Assembly: GCF_021155775.2 (NCBI RefSeq)
Contig: NC_060233.1
Location: forward strand, 25,461,456-25,525,455
Reading direction: 5' to 3'
DNA: 64,000 nucleotides
DNA from: Neodiprion pinetum
Lineage: Eukaryota; Arthropoda; Insecta; Hymenoptera; Diprionidae
Numbering within the stretch: position 1 is the stretch's first letter; each line of letters opens with the position of its first letter. The notes beneath the pieces are model-generated. The model saw only the letters and a program-made list of their open reading frames with translations. It was not told the DNA's origin and searched no databases. Below are positions 34,655-43,702 of this stretch, one piece after another. The translations under genes and the position numbers were made by a program.

Positions 34655-34904
34655 GGTTAGGTTAGGTTATTATGTCAGCAAGCCTCCCGGCGTCTGCCCC
34701 ATTTTTTTCCTTCCCCTTTTTTTTCCTTTTCGTCATCTCAACTGTGGCCCTACAATTTTAGGTGGGTTCCGAACCATCGGGAGGCGCGGATGAGGTACAT
34801 GAGTATTTTTACTTTGAAAAATCTCAGTGGTACCGGGAGGGGCGCGAACCCAGGCTCTGCCGTATGCCAGTCTGGGCTCTTGCCCACGAGCCACCGCGAC
34901 TCCC
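34655..34904 (-). mobile_element. tRNA-derived SINE with TTAGG-type tail
   Basis: Read on the minus strand, the head starts at 34904 with GGGAGTCGCGGTGGCTCGTG and contains an A box-like TGGCTCGTGGGC and a B box-like GGGTTCGCGCCCC, the RNA polymerase III promoter pair. A unique body follows. The 3' end at 34655 is three TTAGG-type repeats (plus strand GGTTAGGTTAGGTTA). The 15 bp CAGTTTTTAAACTTA is duplicated exactly at 34640-34654 and 34905-34919, the target site duplication of LINE-driven insertion. Confidence 0.88.
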
Positions 34905-35307
34905 CAGTTTTTAAACTTATAGTTGAATAATTAATGGTAACTGTCTCTCGTTGCGGAGGTATCGAAGAAAATCTTTGAACTCTACTGCAATTACATGTCC
35001 TAAACAAACTTGAAACAAATTCATTTAGTACTGCCTATAATTGCTATATGCATAATTAGATAGGAAATTCAAAGAAAAAAGAACAGCAACAATGATGCTG
35101 AATATTTACAATTTTAAAGAAGTCTGCTGTGCTTAATCATTTTGTTTTGTTCCCTCCACATCTGTATTTTAACAATATTTATTTTCACTCTTTCCAGACT
35201 TGCCCCTCAACCTTCTTTCAAAAGTATCTACTTTCAGCTCAATGCTACAGGTACTTTCGAAACTTTCATAAGAGTTTCGTGTTGAATACGTGTCAAAAAT
35301 TCTCAGA

Positions 35308-36657
35308 ATGAAAAGAAGCTACACAGTAAGACATGTTAGACGAATTATTCGAAAGGTAACAGAGGCAGATTTAGAGAATGTGGATATAATTGCGCAGGTA
35401 GTAGAAAGCCCAGTTGAAGAGTCTTCGGTAACATTGAATACTGAAAACGAGTTAGACAGTACTTTTAACGAGGGTGAGGGGAGATATGTTATTCACGATT
35501 TTGATAATGATGATAGTACTGACACATTATCAAACAGTGATAGCCACACTTCATCAAATGACGATGCATCATTTAATGAAGAAGTACACAGCCAGTCTGA
35601 AATTGATTCCTTCGATGATTCTGAAAGTGACAATGACTTATGCAAGAAATTTAAAAAGGATGTGGCGTTTTGGGCCATTGAACAAAATGTCCCTCAAAAT
35701 ACATGTAATTTAATGTTGAGTCTTTTACGAAAATACACAAATTACAGTTTTCCGAAAGATATAAGAACGTTACTAAGAACTCCTAGAACAACGAATGTGC
35801 AACCCTTGGCTAATGGAAGTTATTGTCACTTTGGTTTATGCATTGTCATTCAACAAATGGTACTTGATAGCCACGAAGATGTGCAGAATATTAATTTATT
35901 AGTGAATATAGATGGATTGCCATTATTTAAATCATCGAAGGCTGAGTTGTGGCCGATACTGTGCTCGAACGATATAAGTAAAAAAGTTTATATTGTAGGG
36001 GCTTATTATGGGTATAATAAACCAAATGATTCTAACGAATATCTACGGCCATTTGTAAATGAACTGATTACCATGATAAATAATGGATTTCGTGTCAATG
36101 AGAAACGGCTAGAGATTAGATTGCATGCGCTCATTTGTGACACCCCAGCAAAATCTTTTGTTTTAAATGTAAAACCACATACAGGATATTACAGTTGTAC
36201 TACATGTACAATTGCAGGATCCTGGAAACGAAACCGAATGTGTTTTTCAAATCTAACGGCAAATACGCGATTGAGGACAGATCAAGATTTTGCAATGAGA
36301 ATTTATGAAGACTATCAAACTGGTTATACGGTATTAAACACTGTGCCGTATTTTGGACCAGTATCCGGAGTACCCCGGGATTATTTGCATCTGGTATGTC
36401 ATGGTGCCACTAAAAAAGTAATTTTGCTTGGGGTGGAAAACGGTCCTGTATCGGTAAGAATACCGGCGGAATCGGTCAATAGAATTTCGGCCTTGCTGCT
36501 GTCGCTGCGTGATACAACACCGAATGACTTTGCTAGAAGACCACGGGCTTTGCGTGATGTTCATCGCTGAAAAGCCACTGAATTTCGGAATTTTCTCTTA
36601 TATACTGGTCCTGTAGTATTAAAAGACATTGTCAAGGAGGATGTGTACAAACATTTC
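35308..36657 (+). pseudogene. EnSpm/CACTA-like transposase, 5' part, split by the DIRS element
   Basis: The start ATG at 35308 follows an acceptor TTCTCAG. The frame has an acidic Ser/Asp-rich N-terminus, then LLVNIDGLPLFKSSKAELWPI, YGYNKPNDSNEYL, ICDTPAKSF, TGYYSCTTC and YLHLVCHG. These blocks are those of insect EnSpm/CACTA transposases, with acidic residues in IDG and CDTPA as likely catalytic positions. One in-frame TGA lies at 36568-36570 (VHR-stop-KATEF); the frame then continues through LLYTGPVVLKD to the DIRS insertion at 36658. The remainder is at 51133-51873. Apart from the stop and the insertion the gene is undamaged, so decay began not long ago. The TGA is a likely single-base change of a Trp codon. 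Confidence 0.8.
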
Positions 36658-36826
36658 ATTATATGCTTTCGGCCGATACACGGCATCCTCATGAGAGAAG
36701 CTGTTGAATATTCGCCCTAAACTTTCTCCTAGTGCCTTCTCGTTACCTTTTTCCGCTGTGTGGCGCCTGCGTGGTCACCTGCTGCGCAGTGGGGACTGCG
36801 TCTATCGCCATAGCGTTGAGTATTTT
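36658..36826 (+). repeat. Left inverted terminal repeat of the DIRS element
   Basis: Starts ATTATATGCTTTCGGCCGAT and runs to about CGCCATAG. Its reverse complement is found at the right end, where the outermost ~33 bp (ending ..ACACTAGCATT) are extra, as in other DIRS elements whose two ends differ in length. Confidence 0.9.
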
Positions 36827-36936
36827 CGCCATTTTAAGGTGCAAGGAAACTTAGTTCCGCAATAGAACGAAGAAAAAGAGGTGATAACACATCCAAGGAC
36901 CTAGTCAGGATAGCTTAACGTACATCAGGAAGAGGG

Positions 36937-36989
36937 ATGTCAGATTCAGACACTTCTTCTACATCAGGCCCTCAAGACGACAGCAATAT
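36937..36989 (+). CDS. First codons of DIRS Gag, before the hAT-like insertion
   Basis: The ATG at 36937 gives MSDSDTSSTSGPQDDSN and then runs into the hAT-like element. The 6 bp target duplication CAATAT (36984-36989 and 46688-46693) is in register: the same frame continues at 46694 into the Gag ORF. The short Gag start at 46692 (inside the duplication) is therefore an artefact of the insertion. Confidence 0.8.
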
Positions 36990-37856
36990 CAGGGCTGCCA
37001 CTCTGCCTCTAATGCCACTATGTTGCCACTTTTTTTTATGATGCCACTTTTTTGCCTCTTTTTTGCAGAAATTGCCTCTAATGCCACTATTTACATGTAT
37101 TTCATTGCAAAATTGAAAATTTTCATAACATTTGCGTGAAAAAAAAAATCGTGTCCATATGCTGTTAATTCGGTTTCAAATACCGCGCGTACGCTTAGTG
37201 CTAATTTGCGCCGTAGCGTCGCCATTTTCCATGGTGGTTTGTGTCGTCTGTCACAGCCACCATAATGGATTTTCGCCGCTAGTCGCAGCAGCCCCCCGAG
37301 GCACCACGTGGTCTCCGCGTTCCGCGTTTTATGTAGCAGTGACAATACAAGTGACGTAAGTATTTATTCTTATTTGTACGCAAGTTATTTCAAATAACAA
37401 TGCCGTGGATTTAGTATATACTGCTGATAATGAGTTACTAGTTCAGTTAATTTGAGTTAACAAGTTAATACCCATTTCTAATGAAAGATTTGATAGTTAG
37501 AGGTTATGTCGCATCTGTCGTAGTATAGCAGGGTGGCCACCCGTCTGGAAAACCGGGAAAACCGGGAAATGTCAGGGAATTTTGTATGTCAGGGAAAAAT
37601 CAGGGAAATGTCAGGGAAATTTTCGGTTGGTCAGGGATTTTTTTTTATAGAACTCACGGATTTCAAAAGCCTTGTCCATAAAATTGAGATGATATCACCG
37701 CATCGTCACAATTTTTATTCTCTTCTTATTGACGATTATAAGCTTAGTTGCTGATTGTCATATGAATTCAGTAGTACGAGCAGACATCGGTCTGATTTAT
37801 CTATGACCGTCACTGCGTGTGGAGACGCACGTTCACCGACGCCTAATAGTCTAGAA

Positions 37857-38878
37857 AAAACGAAGCCTCAGTTTTTTAGCAATAACTCAAAGAGTAAAAG
37901 CGCTATCGAAAATTTCAAAAAGATTCTTAAAGACGAGGAAATTTCAAATAAAAAAGTTCAAGCACCCGGAATTCTATCTTCAGTATTAGTAATTTTAATT
38001 TAACGCTGAACATAGGGTTCTGCGCAACTGTTACGGCATGGACGCGCCGCGTCTAGACAGTACACCGCTCAAAATAATTGTTTTACTGTATTGAATGTCA
38101 ATTTAAAAATTTTAATAAATTGTGGTGTATTCTTAACACTTGAAAGAAAAATGTCCCGTTGAAAAAATATTTTTAAGTATATTTTTCAAAAAGTTACACA
38201 TTCGTTAATTAGCCATAATTCTTCGAACCTCGATTTTTATTGCAAACAGCATAAATGTTCAAATAATAGCTCTAAAAATATTTCGCTTCTTGGAGCCCCT
38301 TCTTAAATATATACTTAACAAGACCACGGAAATGGAAATTTTCATTTCTTGTCAACTTTCAAAAATCATAATGAAAGAAATAAACAACTTTTAAAAACTT
38401 TTATAACGTGGTCTTGTTGAGTTTATATTTAAGAAGGGACTCCAAGAAGCGAAATATTTTAAGAGCTATTATTTAAACATTTATGCCGTTTGCAATGAAA
38501 ATCAAGGTTTGAAAAATTATGACTAATTAACGAATATGTAACTTTTTGAAAAATAAACCTAAAAATTTTTTTCCAACGGGACATTTTTTTTTTCAAGTGT
38601 TAAGAATACACCATAATTTATCCGAATTTTTGAATTGATATTTACTACACTAAAGAAATTATTTTGAGCGGTGTACTGTCTTTAGACGCGGCGCGCCTAT
38701 GCCGTAACGGTCGCGCGGTGGCCTATTTTGAACGTTAAATTAAAATTATCACTACTGAAGATAGAGTACCGGCAATCCGCACTTTTTTATTGGAAATTTC
38801 CTCTTTGAGAATCGTTTTTCAAATTTTCGATAGCGCTTATACTATTTAAATTATTGCAAAAAAACTGAGGCGTCGTTT
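37857..38878. repeat. 1 kb near-perfect palindrome
   Basis: The left arm 37857-38338 and right arm 38407-38878 are inverted copies with ~68 bp between them. Paired landmarks include GAAGCCTCAGTTTTTTAGCA / TTGCAAAAAAACTGAGGCGT, GACAGTACACCGCTCAAAAT / ATTTTGAGCGGTGTACTGTC and AACAAGACCACG / CGTGGTCTTGTT. Arm identity is high but not complete. It lies in the 5' part of the inner hAT-like element. Confidence 0.93.
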
Positions 38879-40664
38879 TTATTTTTGTTTGTTTTTTATT
38901 AATAACAATTGCAATTTTCATTGGTGGGAAAAATGCAAAAAACGTCCTCCTCAGAATCGCATTTCGAATCGAATGAGCTGTCGCTCACATTTTTAGGAGA
39001 CTTGGAACGATTTTTCGGAGGAATCACACTTTTTGACTAGACTATAAATGTCTCGATAAATGTTATATAGAATATGTTCTACAGAACTGCATTACTCGGT
39101 ATACGGCTGGCTCGGAGGTGAAGTATACTGTCTCTCGGATCGGTACAGTCTTTCCCTTTGTACGCGTTTTATTTGACTTAAAATGTCCTACGCATACGCA
39201 GTGGCTGGTAGAAAGAGACAGCATTCTCCTTCGAGCTATCTCTCTCTCGGGTGATTGAAACGCCACCACCGTGGTGATACTTTCAGTTGTTTTTATAGTT
39301 CAGTGATCAAAACACCGGCATTCTCGACGCTCGATTCAACGGAGAATCACTCAAAACATGGTTTGTAAATATGTAATTACTACTTTTATCTACAGTTTAT
39401 TGCATTTGTTATCGAAGTTACTGTACAGCTCTAATTTAAATGGCGGGATTACGGAAACCGAAAACCCATTCACAAATGCATGCGTTCGTTTAATAATATA
39501 AACGAACGTTAAATAACGTTTACTGCTTAAAAATCAATACCCATTACCAATAATAATGACTACGAGAATTACCCTCATTATTAATTCTCGCTATGCATTT
39601 GATTAGTTTCCGTAAACTCGTGAATTCAAAAAGTGAGCGCTACGGTGTCACTATCGAAGTAAGTTGGGTAATCCCACGCTATTTTACCGATTATTCAAGT
39701 ATATCTAATATTTATAAATGTTATTAAATAATATACATACATATTATTTAATAACATTCATTTAACATGTGGTTTGAAATTTTTTTCATATATCAAATGT
39801 CTAAATAACAAATAATGAAACATGTGAATGTATATGTCATGTAATATCTGAACGTTTGACGAAACCCTTGCTTGCGACATTGTAATTGCGCGTGGTCATC
39901 CGTCGCACCGTACTTCAAACATACTATGCCCGAATGAAATACGAAAAACGCGTACATAACAATATAAAAAAGTTGAGGTTCGGATAACAGAGTTAATAAA
40001 ATTTTCAATATTTCCGAAATTATTCACATTCTTGGTTGTGGCGCATTCGTTTTTTCAAAAATTCATAACTCCGGCTACTATTTTCGTACGGGAACTGGCT
40101 CGGGTTCATTTTCTTCGCAAAGAAGGAAATCGCAAGAAAAAATAGTCTACTCAATGTTTTTGGCCTAAATATAAAATATTCTCAACTTTCTAAAACAATT
40201 CGAGGTTTTAGCAAATGTTTTTCTTTAATCTGAAATAATTCACAGACATATAGGTATTTGTATTCTCTCAGTGCTGTGTAAATTTGGTCCTGGGACACGA
40301 AGCGAGTTTTTCTGATTTTTCATTTTTTCATTATTTATTCTGAAATGCTTTTCACCATAATTTCTTCGAACTAATCAAAGTGTAAAGAGAGCAGCTCACA
40401 ACCATTCTACGTATACCGTATTGTTACATATTAGCACATTTTTTGTTCCAGAATATCCACTTACAATTTTTTTTGATTTTAACATGTTTTTATCTCAGAA
40501 TAATTAATTTGTATATTGTATTATGAAAGAAATGTAGAATAAGTGCATATCCAACGCGAGAATACGAATTGATTTTCTGGAACAAAATTCTCTACTGAGT
40601 ACAATGCTGTAGTACGTTTCACAGCGTGTATACCATGCAATGCATAGACTTCTTTTCAGATACA

Positions 40665-42986
40665 ATGTCTTCCAAAGCGAGAAAAACTTCTTTCAATGAA
40701 ATGTGGCTTTTGGATCCTGCACTTTCTTCCTGGTTGCGACGAGTCGAAAAAGACCCTTATTCCGCCTATTGTTCAACATGCCGTACATCATTTTCTCTCA
40801 GCAATATGGGAAAACAGTCAGTAACGAGTCACATGCGTGGGCGGAAACATACGTCTGCTGTTTCGATCACAACAAAATCTGCGAGTTTAAAGTTGTTTTT
40901 TCGAAGTAATGACGCAACAGGACATAATAGTGGATCGAACAGTTCGAAATATCCACTTGATGCGGCTGGACCGTCATCACGAAATTCTTTAGAACCAGCT
41001 CCAGTCATTACACCAATCGAAGACAGTGGACATCGATCGGCGTCACAAACAAATTGTAGACAACAAAAACCGCAAGGACTTCAGCCATTTGTTATGAATG
41101 AAAAAGTCACGACAGCTGAAATTATTTGGTGTTTACACGTGATCATGCACCATCACTCTGTTCGCAGCAGCGCATCTACGGTATCTGTGTTCAAATCTAT
41201 GTTTCCTGACTCAGAAATTGCGAATAAAGTACAACTTGGACGAACCAAAATCGGGTATACGCTCTTGTATGGAATCGCGCCATTCTTCCAAAAACAACTA
41301 TTCGACATGATCACTACTTGCTCTCATATAGTCGTCGGGTTTGATGAATCTTACAACAAAATTGCACAACAAGGACAAATGGACATCTCTGTACGATTTT
41401 GGAACTCCAAGTCTAGTGAAGTATGCGTGCGATATTTTGGCTCATCGTTTCTCGGATATGCAACGGCTGCAGATTTGCTGCAAGGATTCACTGAGACTTT
41501 GAGTGGAATCAACCTAAAGAAACTGTTGCAGGTGTCCATGGATGGCCCCAACGTGAACCTGAAGTTCCACAAGGATCTGCAGACTTATCTGCAAGGTGAC
41601 CCTGATGACCCTACGTTATTGCAGATTGGAAGTTGTGGGCTCCATGCATTACACAACGCATTCAAGCAAGGGATGAATGCGACTGATTGGAAGGTGGTTG
41701 ATTTTCTTAGAGCGCTATATAATTTATTTAATCGTGTGCCAGCGCGACGCGCGGATTACACTCATCACTCGGGGTCCAAAACCTTCCCTTTAAAATTCTG
41801 CGCGATTAGATGGCTCGAAAACGCCAAGGTAGCTGAGAGAGCCATATCAATTCTTCCAAATATTATAAAATACGTTGATGCCGTTACAAAGAACAAACGG
41901 ACGCCCACCTGCAACAGTTTCAAAATCGTCGCGACAGCTATAGAAAATAAGATGCTGGGTCCAAAACTAAGCTTTTTTCAGTCATTGGCATCAGACGTAG
42001 AACCATTTCTGCGAAAATTTCAATGTGATGCACCGCTGGTACCGTTACTCTATGGGTCTTTAATCGCAACGATGCGGACTGTAATGACGAGATTTGTGAA
42101 AGCAGAAATTATTGACACTGTGAAAGACTTATCGAAAGTGGACCTTTCTGACAAAGAAAACCTTATTGGATATAAAGAAATTGATTTGGGTTTCGCAACA
42201 CGAGACACTCTCCGCCGTACTCATAGCTTAAAGGATCGTGACATTAGCGATTTTCGCCGGGATTGCCGCAACGCAATGGTCACACTATGTCAGAAATTAA
42301 TGCAACGTTCACCCCTCAAATTTAAACTTACGAAAGTTATTTCTTTTCTCGATCCTCAAATTGCTGGGCAGTCTACTATTCGTGATAAATATCTGGCAAC
42401 CACATTAGAGATATTTGTAGAATATAAATGGCTGTCTGGTATTGTCGCAGACAGAATACAGGGACAGTTCAAAGACTTATGCGCTACAAGTCACTTTGTC
42501 GAAGCTTTGAAGACATTTTCTGGTAATGAAAGATTGGACCATTTTTGGTTCCGTACAGTGTTCAGCGAATCTGAGGTTCCGGAAGAACTATCATCCTTTT
42601 TGAAAATGATTTTCATTCTTTCGCATGGGAATGCATCACTAGAGAGAGGATTTTCAGTAAACAAGGAATGTCTCGTGGAAAATCTTGCCGAAGAATCACT
42701 GGTCGCACAAAGGCAAATATACGATGCTATTATCGCCAATGGAGGATTGGAATCGGTTCCGATTACAAAGCCACTCATTCTTAGTGCTAGAAACGCTCAC
42801 CGCAGATACATTGATGAATTGGAGAAACGCCGCACTGAGGCAGATGCCGAAAAGATTGCATTACAGGAGAGAAAAAGAGCTGCGATTAGGGTAAAAGAGT
42901 TATCTGCGAAGAAACAAAAGGTGTTGGAAAACGCTGCGAAAGAAGCAACATTGATAGAAGAGGAGATACAAACGCTTCGTAAATAA
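40665..42986 (+). CDS. hAT-like transposase of the inner element
   Basis: 773 residues from the ATG at 40665, just after an acceptor TCTTTTCAG; an upstream ATG at 40626 would lie in the pyrimidine tract and is not used here. The N-terminal zinc finger is C36-x2-C39-x16-H56-x5-H62. The RNase H-like core shows FDES (in VVGFDESYNKIAQ) and SMDGPNVNLKF as likely catalytic acid positions, then GSCGLHALHNAFKQGM and AIRWLENAKVAERA. The C-terminal dimerisation segment HGNASLERGFSVNKE is the hATC-type motif with its Glu. A charged coiled tail ends the protein. It is uninterrupted over its whole length. The outer element's transposase shares every one of these blocks but is only distantly similar, and the relic at 56.3-57.1 kb is a closer relative. 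Confidence 0.88.
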   Translation: MSSKARKTSFNEMWLLDPALSSWLRRVEKDPYSAYCSTCRTSFSLSNMGKQSVTSHMRGRKHTSAVSITTKSASLKLFFRSNDATGHNSGSNSSKYPLDAAGPSSRNSLEPAPVITPIEDSGHRSASQTNCRQQKPQGLQPFVMNEKVTTAEIIWCLHVIMHHHSVRSSASTVSVFKSMFPDSEIANKVQLGRTKIGYTLLYGIAPFFQKQLFDMITTCSHIVVGFDESYNKIAQQGQMDISVRFWNSKSSEVCVRYFGSSFLGYATAADLLQGFTETLSGINLKKLLQVSMDGPNVNLKFHKDLQTYLQGDPDDPTLLQIGSCGLHALHNAFKQGMNATDWKVVDFLRALYNLFNRVPARRADYTHHSGSKTFPLKFCAIRWLENAKVAERAISILPNIIKYVDAVTKNKRTPTCNSFKIVATAIENKMLGPKLSFFQSLASDVEPFLRKFQCDAPLVPLLYGSLIATMRTVMTRFVKAEIIDTVKDLSKVDLSDKENLIGYKEIDLGFATRDTLRRTHSLKDRDISDFRRDCRNAMVTLCQKLMQRSPLKFKLTKVISFLDPQIAGQSTIRDKYLATTLEIFVEYKWLSGIVADRIQGQFKDLCATSHFVEALKTFSGNERLDHFWFRTVFSESEVPEELSSFLKMIFILSHGNASLERGFSVNKECLVENLAEESLVAQRQIYDAIIANGGLESVPITKPLILSARNAHRRYIDELEKRRTEADAEKIALQERKRAAIRVKELSAKKQKVLENAAKEATLIEEEIQTLRK

Positions 42987-43260
42987 GCGCTTGGTGATAC
43001 TACGAAGTCTTACTTACTATATGAGACAAATTTAGTAATAAAAATCCGTACTGTGATGTACTGTTTGTGATATACTGCTAACTTTGTGCAATTCCTATTT
43101 CTGCTAACAATGTTTATTCTATGTTGATAGTAATATGTATAGGTGTAGAGGGAGATACAAACCCTTCGCGAATAAGCATCAAGACTTACTAAATATAAAA
43201 AAACGATGTACTAACCAAAATCCTTACTGTGGTATACTAACTTTATGCAATTCTCGTGTT
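42955..43260. repeat. Diverged duplication of the transposase 3' end
   Basis: GGAGATACAAACGCTTCGTA (42962) and the following ~110 bp recur from GGAGATACAAACCCTTCGCG (43150), with the same order of ACTTACT, ATCCGTACTGTG / ATCCTTACTGTG and ACTTTGTGCAATTC / ACTTTATGCAATTC. Confidence 0.75.
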
Positions 43261-43702
43261 TGTTGATAATTTTTATTTGATGTGTTTGGTTCTATAAGTT
43301 TATTAGTAAGCGATTCAGTGATGTCTGATCATTCAATAAATGTGTGTCATGTTTTTAAGGCGTCAATTTTATTCCTTATCAACGAATAAAACTGTACCAC
43401 AACCCGTAAAGATGAATGTATCGTCGTTTTTGGCCATACTTTACCTAGGTTACTATAGTTTTTAGTGATTTCTGCAGAAATTGTGCATCAAAATGTCAGG
43501 GAAAAATAATGATTTTAGTCAGGGAAAACCGGGAAATGTCAGGGAATTCCGTGAGCGGAATTGAGTGGCCACCCTGTATAGGTATTTCCAGAGCTTGACC
43601 AGACTCTGTCTTTATTATTTGAAGGCGCCAATGTTCTCGCGTATTATTCAGTCGAATTCAGTGTAGAGTGACATTATTTTCTTTTTCTTTTATAGTTGAG
43701 CG

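Larger units (their letters stand above)
37529..43576 (+). mobile_element. Inner hAT-like transposon
   Basis: 6.0 kb. The ends are CAGGGTGGCCAC and its exact inverse GTGGCCACCCTG; TATAG (or GTATAG if the last base is shared) is duplicated at 37524-37528 and 43577-43581. Subterminal TGTCAGGGAAA and AAAACCGGGAAA motifs recur at both ends in the same orientation (37550-37640 and 43495-43550). It holds one transposase gene and a 1 kb palindrome. Confidence 0.9.

Noticed and set aside
34650..34670. Chromosome end, from TTAGG repeats
   Set aside because: Only about three units, inside the tail of a SINE with exact target duplications; an interstitial sequence.
34830..34904. Functional tRNA gene on the minus strand
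   Set aside because: A and B boxes are present but a full cloverleaf is not evident, and the sequence is the head of a SINE with target duplications.
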